From NCBI GenBank assembly GCA_028554795.2, contig CM068838.1:132619768-132683767 (forward strand): a stretch of 64,000 bases of DNA, written 5' to 3'. Of the stretch, positions 21,824-32,984 are shown piece after piece (position 1 is the stretch's first letter; the number at the start of each line of letters is the position of its first letter). The translations under genes were made by a program, and so were the position numbers. The notes beneath the pieces are model-generated. The model was not told where the DNA came from and did not search any database. It saw only the letters and a program-made list of their open reading frames with translations. The stretch is from Sinohyriopsis cumingii (taxonomy: Eukaryota; Mollusca; Bivalvia; Unionida; Unionidae).

Positions 21824-22069
21824 ACCAGACATTGTTGTCTTCATGTTGGTTAGATAGCATTGTTCCTTTCAGTGTCCCATTAGAAAGCAGAAAGACGTTT
21901 TACAGAGCTGTATGTAGGACAGTTGTCCCACAGCATCATTCAATGTTATGATGCAATCAAAACAAAACCAAGAACCTTGGGCACAAAAGAAAGTTAAACA
22001 AAATGAGGCTTTTCAAATTTTGGAGTGCTAGACAGCACTTAGTATATATATAAAAGTAAATTATTCCAT

Positions 22070-22364
22070 TAAAAAAACAATAACACTTAAGCAATATATA
22101 CCAGTTCATACCATAACACTAACATTCAAACAATACATACCAGTTCATACCATAATGATAACATTGAAACGATACATACCTGTTTTGTACAGTAACAATA
22201 ACATTGAAACAGCATATCCCAGTTCATACCATAATACTATCATTCAAACAATGCATACTTGTACAAACCATAATGGTAACACTGAAACAATATATACCTG
22301 TTTTGTACCTTAACAGTAACATTGAAACAATATATACCAGTTCATACCATAATGGTAACATTGA

Positions 22365-22375
<11 letters not shown>
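22070..22375. repeat. Minisatellite, ~39 bp unit, about 8 copies, running into (AT)n
   Basis: Unit 'aacattgaaacaatatatac' plus 'cagttcataccataatggt'. The last unit passes directly into the (AT)n tract, so the tract probably expanded from its 'atatata'. Confidence 0.85.

Positions 22376-22460
<85 letters not shown>
22368..22460. repeat. Microsatellite (AT)n
   Basis: About 90 bp of pure AT. Confidence 0.97.
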
Positions 22461-22463
<3 letters not shown>

Positions 22464-22464
22464 C

Positions 22465-23225
22465 AGCAGTAAATCTGGAACCAAACATGATAAATGTAAT
22501 TTTTTCCGTGTCCTAAGACATGGGCATGTACACAAAATTTTTTTTCGGTAACCCGACATTTATTAAACTGTAATAAAGTACTATGATCAATTTTTTTAAT
22601 ATTATTTTGCAAGTGCATATTTTCTGATTTCTCTAACACAAAATTAAATAAAGGTAAATACAGACTTAATAATTCGCGGACCGGTTGAGTTTACACAGGA
22701 GACCAAGCTGAACTATAATGTACAGTAGTTACACAATGCAAACCGTGCATATAATCACTTAAATCCTTATTTATTCCTAATCATATTAGATGCAGATTTT
22801 GTTTTATTCATTGTTTTGACCAAACTGCATTCTTCCAGATATTATTTTGGCTAGTCCTTAATAGCTGTTTCATTTACATTGAATCATGCGCTCACGAGTT
22901 ACTCATTTTCAGTGATATAAGTGATCCTACAAATTGAGGTAATGTCTTAAAAATAAGGTATGCACATTTAATTGTACAAGGTATATAACCATCATATCTT
23001 ACATGTTCACAAAGAGTGGTAATAATAAAGGTCAAAATTCTCATATAGATCAACTAAGATCAACATTGGTCAATTTTAGTTTTGTGTTTTGACTGAACAG
23101 ACGTCAAAACTTTCCACACAATGGAAAGCTTGATGTTTCGGCGTCGCCTATGTTGATAGTGTGCAAATTTGTATTTCATTTTGCGACAGCAGTACATGCC
23201 AGTTAATCATTAAAACCCTGAAACT
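22465..23225 (+). mobile_element. Family R element, left/internal part (copy 3)
   Basis: Aligns by eye with 41130-41785: 'ttccgtgtcctaagac', 'gtgatcctacaaattgagg', 'agagtggtaataataaag', 'atggaaagcttgatgttt', 'cattaaaaccctgaaac'. The left terminus is lost into (AT)n. Beyond 23225 it diverges into purine-rich coding-like sequence that the shorter copies lack. The matching right end is at 27010-27232. Confidence 0.7.
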
Positions 23226-23632
23226 GGCTTGTGTTGAGCAACAACAAAGACAAAAAGAGGAGCAAAGAAAAGAACAAAAAAGAAAACCAACAAGGGAAGC
23301 CACAACAACAAGTAAAACGGCAAAAGGAACAATCCAAAGAAAATCCAAAGACAAGAACAACAAGCAACAATAAAACTGCAAAATTGCCAATATCCAAAAC
23401 AACAATGTCAACAGCACCAGCAACAACGACAAGAATAAACTTTACAAGCTAAATCATCAACAATTATCGCAGAACAAATACAATTAGCACGAGAAAATCA
23501 GATACCCAAATATTCAAACTCAGTGCCACTTACAGAAACCCTTGATCAAAGAAGAGAAAGAGACAGAATTAAAAGGAGAGAAAAAAGAAGGCAAAGAGAG
23601 GAAGAAGAACAAAGGATGGCAGAAGGTGGATG
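23161..23632 (+). pseudogene. Degenerate Lys/Gln/Arg/Glu-rich ORF, possible internal gene of family R
   Basis: A plus-strand frame with QQQRQKEEQRKEQKRKP (23231 onward), a frame change near 23450, then STIIAEQIQLARENQIP and LDQRRERDRIKRREKRR, ending MAEGG and TGA at about 23632. The composition suggests a basic coiled-coil or nucleic-acid-binding segment. I do not recognise a family. It lies directly after family-R sequence, inside the span bounded by family-R ends, so it may be what is left of an autonomous parent's coding region. It may equally be low-complexity noise. Confidence 0.35.
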
Positions 23633-23720
23633 AATGTTTAGATTAAATTTAAATATATAAAAAAAATAATGAAAAATAATAAAATTTCATATACATATCA
23701 AACACTCCCTATCTGGTCTG

Positions 23721-23885
23721 TTCAGCCAATGTGGGTATGTGAGAAAGCTTCCCAGTAGTTTCTCGTGGGTCGGTGGTTCTTTCGGGGGGCTTCCCCTGGT
23801 TCTTCCTCCACCATTAATACTGGCCGCCATGTATAGCCTATCGTGTGCTGAAAAATGGTGTTAAACCCCACAACAACCAACCAAC
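23721..23885 (+). mobile_element. SINE-A copy, 5' truncated, with target duplication
   Basis: Lacks the whole tRNA head and begins within the body at 'ttcagccaatgtggg'. It is nevertheless flanked by 'ctatctggtctg' (23709-23720) and 'ctatctggtatg' (23886-23897). The truncation therefore happened at insertion, as in LINE-driven target-primed reverse transcription. Confidence 0.88.
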
Positions 23886-24052
23886 CTATCTGGTATGCAT
23901 AGATCAAAACAGGAGAAAGAGAGCACCCTCCAGAAAATAAAAGTGTTCAGAGAGAATTTGACCGGCAATTATACCAATACAGTGATGTGTAATTGCCTTT
24001 TATTCCATAGTATTAGCACAATTACCATAATTTTGTACAATGGGGTCTAAGG

Positions 24053-25206
24053 CATACCTATGAACTTTGCAAAAGCCAAGTAGGGAGACAGATTTTTAAA
24101 CAAAAGAGATTGGGACCTAAAATTGGAAGGATTTTCGTGGCATTTTTAAAGCCTTGTTTTCACTAAATATTGATCGATCTTCCTGGTCCAATGTGTGTTT
24201 AATTCGCAAAAAGACTAGCCATTCCTCCCTGTGATGTGCCATATTTTCCCCAAGTCGTACCAATGTTTCATATTCTGGTCAGCTGTGGTCAAACTGCACA
24301 ATAGCTAAAGATTAGTCTTAAACAAGTAAGAAAGCTAGCGTGACTAATTAAAAGTTAATCCTTATCAATGCAACGATGTTGTGAAAACGACTGGCCATCC
24401 GTCGTGATTCAAAGAAACCATGTTCTACACTATTTTGTGTTACGAGAGCACCAGTAATTTATTGGCAAATAAAGGATTCCCAATTTTGTTGAACTAAAGG
24501 TACCAAAATAGCCACCATCATGGTACCTTACATGTGTCAACTATTTCCCCCTCATTGTATATCCGACCTTATTCCCTTATTATCAGCTCGTAAAGCATTT
24601 AGTATTTTTTTATTATAAAACATGTATTATGAATTAGTTTTTTGATGACACATTTGCTGCGTGGTATGTATTTTCATTCCCTGTTTTAGTTAACCATGTT
24701 AGTTAACATTGGTATATACTCTTTTAAGTTAACCATGTTAGTTAACATTGGTATATACGGTATAAAAATGCCATGTGTTCACTCGTGTAAGTTTCTTTCA
24801 TGGGAATGGCACTATAGCATTCGTAGTGATCACTCTTGGGATTGAAATTAATTGTGGACGATTTTTTTGGTTCTGGTTTATTTTTTATGTTTGTATTGTT
24901 GTAGAATATTTTTTTAAAAAATCATTATTTTACATGAATACTGTTTAAACGTAACATCCTATTTAGTGAAGAAGCGAATTCTTTCTAGTAAAGTAATTAT
25001 TTTGTCAAAACAATAATTCACAGGTGATACAACAGAACATATAGGACTTTTCATGTTTAGAAGAAAGGAAAATCGAAGACATAATGTAACAATCAGGAGT
25101 TCTTTGCAAAAATCGGAAGATATGAAATCGGGAGGTAGGCATGGAGTGACCCCGAAAATCGGAAGGTTTTTTTCTCCTCCTCCTGGCATGAAAGTTCACA
25201 GGTATG
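24053..25206. mobile_element. Non-autonomous hAT-like DNA transposon, 1154 bp
   Basis: Terminal inverted repeats CATACCT(A/G)TGAACTTT at 24053 and, inverted, ending at 25206. They are flanked by 8 bp duplications gtctaagg (24045-24052) and gtgtaagg (25207-25214) with one mismatch. The 8 bp duplication and CA...TG ends are hAT traits. Subterminal 'aaa(a/t)(t/c)(t/c)ggaag' motifs recur near both ends (about 24120, 25110, 25158). A 42 bp internal duplication ('ttaaccatgttagttaaca') lies at about 24684-24762. It encodes no transposase. Confidence 0.8.
24497..24529. repeat. 9 bp hairpin arms inside the hAT-like element
   Basis: AAGGTACCA (24497-24505) and TGGTACCTT (24521-24529) are perfect inverted repeats around a 15 bp loop. 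Confidence 0.7.
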
Positions 25207-25214
25207 GTGTAAGG

Positions 25215-25545
25215 TCGCTTACACAACTCAGCTTTTGCAGTATTAGCATAATTTTCAAAGCAATATTTCTGAAACTTCATTGTTATATTTTGAAAATATC
25301 ATTAAAGTTTAGTGCAATCGTGTCCATGATTAGACTCCATGGGATGTGCTTAATTCAGCGCGCAATCAAACCTACAATGTACATGCGGTCATGTCATATA
25401 TAAATACGTACAGTAGCCTAATTGCGAGCATTGAATCGAACCCTATTGTCGTACGTTGTGTTGTCATACTGGGATTACATTTTAATGAGTTAGGTATTTA
25501 CAATTTCAAAGCAAGTTAAAACGTAATTACCGGTGCACTGATATA
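25215..25545. other. No feature seen
   Basis: Between the hAT-like element and a LINE tail. A 116-codon plus frame (25053-25403) overlaps the element end and is not recognised. Confidence 0.4.
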
Positions 25546-26263
25546 AAAATAACAATAATAATAATGAGGACTTTGTATAGCACCTAATCTTTAGAAGCTC
25601 TAAGCGCTTTACAACATTAGACAACACCTATAACATAAAAAACGTATATAATGATATTATTACAAAAAACAGACACCATGAAATTATATAATAAATTTTT
25701 TTTTAAAAATGCTGAAAATATTTAAAGTAGGGAACATTTTTAGGTCTTTAAGTTTGAGAGTTTCAAGAGCACTCTCGAATGGGATTACTGTGTCTTTGTG
25801 TCTAAGTTCAGTGGGTAAATCATTCCATGTTGCTGGGCCCTGGTATGAAAAAAATGTTGTCCATATGACTTTGTTTTCCTAGTGGGAATAATAAGTATAT
25901 GATTGTCAGAAGAGGAGCATAAGTATCTTGCTGGTGTGTACACATGGGTGAGGTTGGATAGGTATGTTGGACTAGAGTCCTTCAGTGAGACATAGCACAG
26001 AGAACAAATTTTGTGTTTGATTCTGGATTGAATGGTTAGCCAGTGTAGGGTACAGAGCAGCAGAGAGGTGTGCTCTGATCATGGTACTCTAAGTATTATC
26101 CAAGTAGCTGTGTTTTGAAGTTTCTGAAGTAGATATCGAGATGAACCAGACAGAATTGAGTTACATAGTCCAGTCTTGAAAGTACTAATGAACATACCGG
26201 TATTTTAGTGACATCAACTGAAAGATATTTGCGAATGGAGCTGATGCGTCTCAGCTGAAGATA

Positions 26264-26517
26264 GGGGCCCCGAGTGGCCGAGTGGTCCAAAGCGCTCACC
26301 GTTACAGATCACTGCCATCTCACCTCTGTCTGCGTGGGTTCGAGTCCAAGGCTTGGCTAGCGTGGGTACGTGGGAAAGCCTGCCAGTAGCTTCTCGTTGG
26401 TCGGTGGTTCTTCCCTGGGTTTTCCAGGGTTCTTCCTCCACCATTAATACTGGCCGCCATGTATAGCCTATCTTGTGCTGAAAATGGCGTTAAACCCTAG
26501 AACAACAACAACAACAA
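26264..26517 (+). mobile_element. SINE-A copy inserted in the LINE
   Basis: Full length. Duplications 'cagctgaagata' (26252-26263) and 'cagctcaagata' (26518-26529). LINE sequence continues on both sides. Confidence 0.92.
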
Positions 26518-26601
26518 CAGCTCAAGATATGCAGCCTTGCATATGTTCATGACATGTTGGTGCAACATGAGAGTACTGTCCAGAGTGACACCTAGGTTTC
26601 G

Positions 26602-26851
26602 TTGTTGTTGTTGTGGGGTTTAATGCCACTTTTCAGCACAAGATAGGCTATACATGGTGGCCAGTAGTAATGGTAGAGGAAGAACCCGGGAAAACCCTAG
26701 AAAGAACCTCTGACCGATGAGAAGCTACTGGCAAGCTTTCTCACATATCCACAGTGGCCAAGCCCGAGACTCGAACCTATGCAGACAGAGGTGAGATGGC
26801 AGTGATCCATGATGGAGAGCGCTTTAGACTACTCGGCCACTTGGGGCCCCT
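26602..26851 (-). mobile_element. SINE-A copy, opposite orientation, in the same LINE
   Basis: The (GTT)n start on the plus strand is the complement of the AAC tail. Duplications 'cctaggtttcg' at 26591-26601 and 26852-26862 are identical. It ends with the complemented head ('actcggccacttggggcccc'). Confidence 0.92.
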
Positions 26852-27009
26852 CCTAGGTTTCGAACTGACTGTGTGAATTTAAATAAAATATCCTATGCAA
26901 AAGGGAGAGATAGTGTTACAGCAACTCACTATTGCTAAATTCTTGTCATCGTTTGATCAGATTATACACAAATATAAATTATGTAGAAAGAATAAGAAAA
27001 CAGAAAATT

Positions 27010-27232
27010 AAATAAATTACTTAAGTATAGATGCAATTTTTATTAAATATAAGTTTGATAAATAAACACATTTAGAACTTACCTCATGCATCTTGAGATG
27101 TCTCGAAGTTGTGGGTCGGCTTATACACGGGTCATGCACTTTTTAGTGTTTATACCTGTTCAGTTTGGTGGGGGTCAGCTTATATGCGAATGGGCTTATA
27201 CGCGAATGGGCTTATACATGAATATATATGGT
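27010..27232 (+). mobile_element. Family R element, right end (copy 3/4)
   Basis: Matches the right end of 41004-42022: 'tttagaacttacctcatgca', 'tttttagtgtttatacctgt', then 'gggcttata' steps and 'atatatatgg' before TA. An extra tandem 'cttatacgcgaatggg' is present. It may be the other end of the element begun at 22465. Confidence 0.75.
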
Positions 27233-27327
27233 ACATCAAAAGTGGACACTTTGCAGTGTATATATACAGTATACGAAATATGCAAACACAAATTTCAGAT
27301 TTGAATGTTTACCGAAAAGTGTATGAG

Positions 27328-27562
27328 TGTGTGTATGTGTGATTTGGATTTTTAACATAGCTTTAACAATTTTTCAGTCATATCGCTATGATGTATGCAG
27401 TTTGGCAGTTTATAGTGATGTCTAGCACTGGGGCATCATGCCGCAGACATGTAGCATCATGTCCCACTAGTCACATTATCCTGACACCAGGCTGACCAGT
27501 CCTAACACTAACCTCTTAATGCTGAGCGCAAAGTGAGGCAGCTGTTAGTACCATTTTTGAAT
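27328..27562 (-). mobile_element. SINE-B copy, 5' truncated, minus strand
   Basis: Contains the complement of the body and tail ('ggatttttaacatagcttta', 'gacatgtagcatcatg', 'attatcctgacaccagg'). The tRNA-like head is missing beyond about 27562. Confidence 0.85.
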
Positions 27563-27694
27563 GTCTTCTTACCTAAAAGTATTTTTTTTAAAAAGAAATT
27601 GAATATTGGTTTCAACACCCATTGAGAAATCTATTGTTCAGACAGTACTAATGAAATGTGGGTTATTGTTGTGCAGATTTGTCAGATGCATGGT

Positions 27695-30412
27695 CGCACA
27701 GCATTTGATTGAGTATAAAGCCCAAAATTAAGTACAGCATTTGATTGGGTAAAGCCCAAAATTAAGTACAGGCTTTGAATAAGTATAAAGCCTAAAATTA
27801 AGTACAGGATTTGATTGGGTATAAAGCCTAAAATTAAGTACAAGATTTGATAGGGTATTGAGCCCAAAATTAAGTATAGGATTTGATTGGGTAAAGCCCA
27901 AAATTAAGTACAGGCTTTGAATAAGTATAAAGCCTAAAATTAAGTACAAGATTTGATTGGGTATAAAGCCCAAAATTAAGTACAAGATTTGATTAAGTAT
28001 AAAGCACAACATTAAGTACAAGATTTGATTGGGTATAAAGCCCAAAATTAAGTACAGGCTTTGAATAAGTATAAAGCCTAAAATTAAGTACAAGATTTGA
28101 TTGGGTATAAAGCACAAAATTAAGTACAGGATTTGATTGTGTAAAGCCTAAAATTAAGTACAAGATTTGATTGGGTATAAAGCCCAAAATTAAGTACAGG
28201 CTTTGAATAAGTATAAAGCCTAAAATTAAGTACAAGATTTGATTGGGTATAAAGCACAAAATTAAGTACAGGATTTGATTGTGTAAAGCCTAAAATTAAG
28301 TACAAGATTTGAATGGGTATAAAGCACAAAATTAAGTACAGGATTTGATTGTGTAAAGCCCAAAATTAAGTACAAGATTTGAGTAAGTATAAAGCCCAAA
28401 ATTAAGTACAAGATTTGAATGGGTATAAAGCACAAAATTAAGTACAAGATTTGAATAAGTATAAAGCACAAAATTAAGTACAAGATTTGAATAAGTATAA
28501 AGCACAAAATTAAGTACAGGATTTGATTGGGTAAAGCCCAAAATTAAGTATAGGATTTGATTGGGTAAAGCCCAAAATTAAGTATAGGATTTGATTGGGT
28601 ATAAAGCACAAAATTAAGTACAGGATTTGATTGTGTAAAGCACAAAATTAAGTACAGGATTTGATTGTGTAAAGCCTAATATTAAGTACAAGATTTGATT
28701 GGGTATAAAGCACAAAATTAAGTACAAGATTTGAATAAGTATAAAGCCCAAAATTAAGTACAAGATTTGATTGGGTATAAAGCACAAAATTAAGTACAGG
28801 ATTTGATTGGGTATAAAGCACAAAATTAAGTACAAGATTTGATTGGGTATAAAGCACAAAATTAAGTACAAGATTTGAATAAGTATAAAGCCCAAAATTA
28901 AGTACAAGATTTGATTGGGTATAAAGCACAAAATTAAGTACAGGATTTGATTGTGTAAAGCCTAAAATTAAGTACAAGATTTGATTGGGTAAAGCCCAAA
29001 ATTAAGTACAAGATTTGAATAAGTATAAAGCACAAAATTAAGTACAAGATTTGATTGGGTATAAAGCACAATATTAAGTACAGGATTTGATTGTGTAAAG
29101 CCCAAAATTAAGTACAAGATTTGATTGGGTAAAGCCCAAAATTAAGTACAAGATTTGAATAAGTATAAAGCCTAAAATTAAGTACAAGATTTGATTGGTT
29201 ATAAAGCCCAAAATTAAGTATAGGATTTGATTGGGTATAAAGCACAAAATTAAGTACAGGATTTGATTGTGTAAAGCCTAAAATTAAGTACAGGATTTGA
29301 TTGTGTAAAGCCTAAAATTAAGTACAAGATTTGATTGGGTATAAAGCCCAAAATTAAGTACAAGATTTGAATAAGTATAAAGCCCAAAATTAAGTACAGG
29401 ATTTGATAGGGTATAAAGCACAAAATTAAGTACAGGATTTGATTGTGTAAAGCCTAAAATTAAGTACAAGATTTGATAGGGTATAAAGCACAAAATTAAG
29501 TACAGGATTTGATTGTGTAAAGCCTAAAATTAAGTACAAGATTTGATTGGTTATAAAGCCCAAAATTAAGTATAGGATTTGATTGGGTATAAAGCACAAA
29601 ATTAAGTACAGGATTTGATTGTGTAAAGCCTAAAATTAAGTACAGGATTTGATTGTGTAAAGCCTAAAATTAAGTACAAGATTTGATTGGGTAAAGCCCA
29701 AAATTAAGTACAAGATTTGAATAAGTATAAAGCCCAAAATTAAGTACAAGATTTGATAGGGTATAAAGCACAAAATTAAGTACAGGATTTGATTGTGTAA
29801 AGCCTAAAATTAAGTACAAGATTTGATTGGGTAAAGCCCAAAATTAAGTACAAGATTTGAATAAGTATAAAGCCTAAAATTAAGTACAAGATTTGATTGG
29901 GTAAAGCCCAAAATTAAGTATAGGATTTGTTTGGGTATAAAGCCCAAAATTAAGTACAAGATTTGAGTGGGTATAAAACACAAAATTAAGTTCAGGATTT
30001 TATTGTGTAAAGCCCAACATTAAGTACAGGATTTGATTGGGTAAAGCCCAAAATTAAGTACAAGATTTGAATAAGTATAAAGCCTAAAATTAAGTACAAG
30101 ATTTGATTGGGTATAAAGCCCAAAATTAAGTATAGGATTTGATTGGGTATAAAGCACAAAATTAAGTACAAGATTTGAGTGGGTATAAAACACAAAATTA
30201 AGTACAGGATTTTATTGTGTAAAGCCCAACATTGAGTACAGGATTTGATTGGGTAAAGCCCATAATTAAGTACAAGATTTGAATGGGTTTAAAGCACAAA
30301 ATTAAGTACAGGATTTGAATGGGTATATAGACCAAAATTAAGTACAGGATTTTATTGTGTAAAGCCCAAAATTAAGTACAGGATGTGATTAGGTATAAAG
30401 CCCAAAATTAAG
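27695..30412. repeat. Large minisatellite, 36/34 bp units, ~75-80 copies
   Basis: Core 'aaaattaagtacaagatttg' followed by one of three endings: 'attgggtataaagccc' (36 bp unit), 'aataagtataaagcc(c/t)' (36 bp) or 'attgtgtaaagcct' (34 bp, lacking 'ta'). Ending types recur in blocks, for example the 34 bp unit is often followed by a 36 bp 'caagatttgattggg' unit, giving partial higher-order order. Minus-strand frames of 60-130 codons (ILYLILGF-like) are periodic artefacts and change frame at every 34 bp unit. The last units (30180-30412) are more diverged. Confidence 0.95.
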
Positions 30413-30415
30413 TGT

Positions 30416-30670
30416 TACCTTGGTTGAAGGTCGAGTAGTCTATTAGGCACTCCTCACCTTTACAGATCATTGACATTTCAGTCCGTCCATGTGGGCTCGA
30501 GTCTGGGCTCAGCCAATGTCATTATGTGAGAAAGATTGCCAGTAGCTTTTATAGGTCAGTGGTTCCTCCTGAAGTCTTTTCCATTCTTCCTCCACAAAAT
30601 ATTTTGACCGTCATACATGGCCTATCATGTGCTGAAAAATTACATTAAACCCAAACAGCTAACAATTAAA
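30416..30670 (+). mobile_element. SINE-A copy, old and divergent
   Basis: Recognisable head 'gtcgagtagtctatt', B-box-like 'gggctcgagtc', body 'ggcctatcatgtgctgaaaa' and 'attaaaccca'. It abuts the end of the large array. Confidence 0.8.
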
Positions 30671-31714
30671 AATAAATTCTGAGTCTTTTCAAATTCCCCA
30701 ATACATGAGATGACCTTACTAACTGGAGTGGAGTTTGCTAACTAGATATATGGCTCTGAATTGATGACTCTATCAGGGTTTTCAAACTTTTGGGTTATAC
30801 ATGTACCAGTGCAGGTGGGTGGATAAGTCACCTACGCAATTGACCAATCAGGTGCATAATTCACTATCACAGCCACAGAAAACCATATAACTCATCTGGT
30901 TCATTACATCTTTCATGTACCAGTCCAGTCCATGATATATGAGATCAGCATTGTATTGATTACCCCAATACCTATTAAGTTAGTGTGAAGAATAATTTTA
31001 TTGCAAGGCAATTTCAGTGATGCCAGAAACGGTTAATCACAAAATGTTAACAAGCATAAAAAATATGAAGCTGACTTGTACACTGCATTGGATTTGCTCA
31101 AATTAGGGTATAACAGTCAGCCTGGACAACTGGAAATATGTGTGGTACTTCAAATTTCATATAAGTAGCCAAATTTTAACATACTTAAAAGAAATAAAAT
31201 CTAAACTTTTAGGCCCATTTCCATCGATCTTGTTGGGTTAGTAGGTAAAAAGTGGAATTGTTGCCCCCTGCTAAAATATATGTCGTTTAATTGATAATTG
31301 TCAATTTAAAACCACCAATAGATTAAAATCAATATTTTAGTTTGACTGTCACCAATTTACTAAAACCTTATGCTTCTAAATTCTGCTTCATAGAGTACCG
31401 GTAAACTTGATTTTTCAGTGATCTTCATTTTGTCCAAAGTTTAAGGAGAAAACATTTCATTCATAATTTTTGTATTAGTGATTTTTTCATGATTTAAATC
31501 ATCAAATTTTAAGTCTGTTATTAAGATATTTGATTGGTCAAAGTCATCATACTTAAATTCTGTCCGATCAGATTGCTGAATTTTAGATTTGAATTCAAGT
31601 TCAGACTAAGGTTGGGTTGGTAAAGACTGGGGCTGATTTGACCTGCACATCATCATATTATTTCTTCAAACACATTTTTGTACTTTACAATCTTATGTTA
31701 CGTGAACTGTTCTA
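30671..31714. other. No gene seen
   Basis: AT-rich, apparently unique sequence. No transposon peptide recognised. Confidence 0.4.
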
Positions 31715-31789
31715 ATGAATTCAAGTTTGATTCCCGACAAAAAATCCAAGAGGGAAGGTGATGATATATACTGTATCCTTTGTGGTGAT
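31715..31789 (+). CDS. Candidate exon with CxxCGD motif
   Basis: ATG at 31715 opens a frame reading MNSSLIPDKKSKREGDDIYC, then ILCGD, directly followed by 'gtaagttct', a near-perfect donor. C-x-x-C-G-D is how nuclear-receptor DNA-binding domains begin, and a first zinc-finger exon is one possibility; other zinc-binding proteins also carry CxxC. The segment could start upstream at an acceptor ('aattcaag' at 31723) rather than at the ATG. No second finger exon was found downstream in the window. The evidence is only 25 codons and a donor. Confidence 0.3.
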
Positions 31790-31906
31790 GTAAGTTCTAC
31801 AGATCTGTGTTATTCACAAACAATATATCCAGTATTTGAATCAATGAAATGTTATTGTCCAAGAATTCTGTATGAGCACTCATATATTTCCAGGAAAAAG
31901 AATTAA

Positions 31907-32980
31907 TCCTTTTGAATCCAAATAATTTAGATGAACATTAAAATAACTCTAAACTGACACAACAAAAAACACCTTTATGTCCCAGTGTTTTTAAGTTCGA
32001 CTGAGAAAAATCTCTATAAACAAAGATTATACAGCAAATTGAAATGCAAAACAAATTCCCGGATGAGGGTCAACTTTCTAGGATCTTCAGGAACCATTTA
32101 CGTCTAAATGCACGTAGCCCCAGTATGACCTTGACAAAAACCAATCATTTTATTCTAAGAATAAGATAAAAATAACAAGTTGTTTACTTATCTCAATGAT
32201 TTCTGAAATCAAGGTTGGGAACTAGGTCAGCTTTAGGTGTTTACAACTGAAGAGTCAAAGTCAAACTATTTTCTGAAAAAAAAATCGCTGTCCTAGTAAA
32301 TAGAATTACATAATATTCACGTATAATGAAATTAAAAAATAAAAATATTTCAAAACTTACAAACAATTAAATTAAATCAAATATAAACTAAATTCAATAT
32401 AGGTAACAACAATGTATGTGATCAGATATTTTTTTTATCCCAGTATAGTAAGTTTTCAAACTTTTCTACAATTTTGGACTTGAGACTTTCTGGTTTGTCC
32501 TGCAGCATGCATGCTTTGCAAACACAAATCTAGTTTTTACAAGCAATTGTTGTGTGATTAGTAAAGAATTTTCATTGCAAAAATGAGGGTAGAGCAAATA
32601 GAAAAATTAATTGCCATATCAGTTATGAAAGAGGCAAACACAAATCACTTCTAGTTGGCAAATTTGCTATATGCTGAAATTGGTGAAGCGAGTTTGATGA
32701 CTGAATAATAGTCAGTACATTTTGCAGTATAAGTTGTTGTTAGTATGTACATTTATTTTTGTGAACAACAAGTTCATGGCTCCCCATCTTTGACACAGTT
32801 ATATTTTGGGGTAAAATAATATTGCCCATGGTCAGTTATATGTGCGTTTGATATGCCAGCCTTAAGACAGAATGTTATGTGCCATGACCATTTATGTCCA
32901 TCTGTCTTTACATGAATGTTTTCTTTCAGCATGATAACTTAAGTTTTAAAGCATCTATCTTTAGTAAACCTTCCAAATAC
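31907..32980. other. No gene seen
   Basis: AT-rich sequence, some text with 'tttgacacagttatatt' but no recognisable repeat until about 32985. Confidence 0.4.
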
Positions 32981-32984
32981 ATTC

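Larger units (their letters stand above)
25548..26900 (-). pseudogene. LINE remnant, minus strand, carrying two SINEs
   Basis: The 3' end is at 25548-25565, where (AAT)n on the plus strand is followed by 'gtatagcacctaatctttag' and 'aagcgctttacaac', a tail style common in CR1/L2-like LINEs. Upstream in element direction come peptide fragments such as ATWNDLP-like (about 25820) and SSIRKYLSVDVTKI (26210). CSLVLSRLDY (about 26165) and an L-G-V-T-L-type block (26520-26600) follow. It matches the LINE at 16561-17175. Frames are broken and two SINEs interrupt it. Confidence 0.8.

Noticed and set aside
22204..22639. ORFs of 64-115 codons around 22.4 kb
   Set aside because: Mostly (AT)n and the adjacent 39 bp minisatellite; no motif outside the repeats.
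27682..30195. Stack of minus-strand ORFs with ILYLILGF-like repeats, resembling membrane proteins
   Set aside because: They follow the 36 bp unit and switch frame at each 34 bp unit. There is no start context and no non-repeat sequence.
27695..30412. CRISPR-like periodic array
   Set aside because: There is no constant repeat alternating with unique spacers; the whole unit repeats, and the context is eukaryotic.
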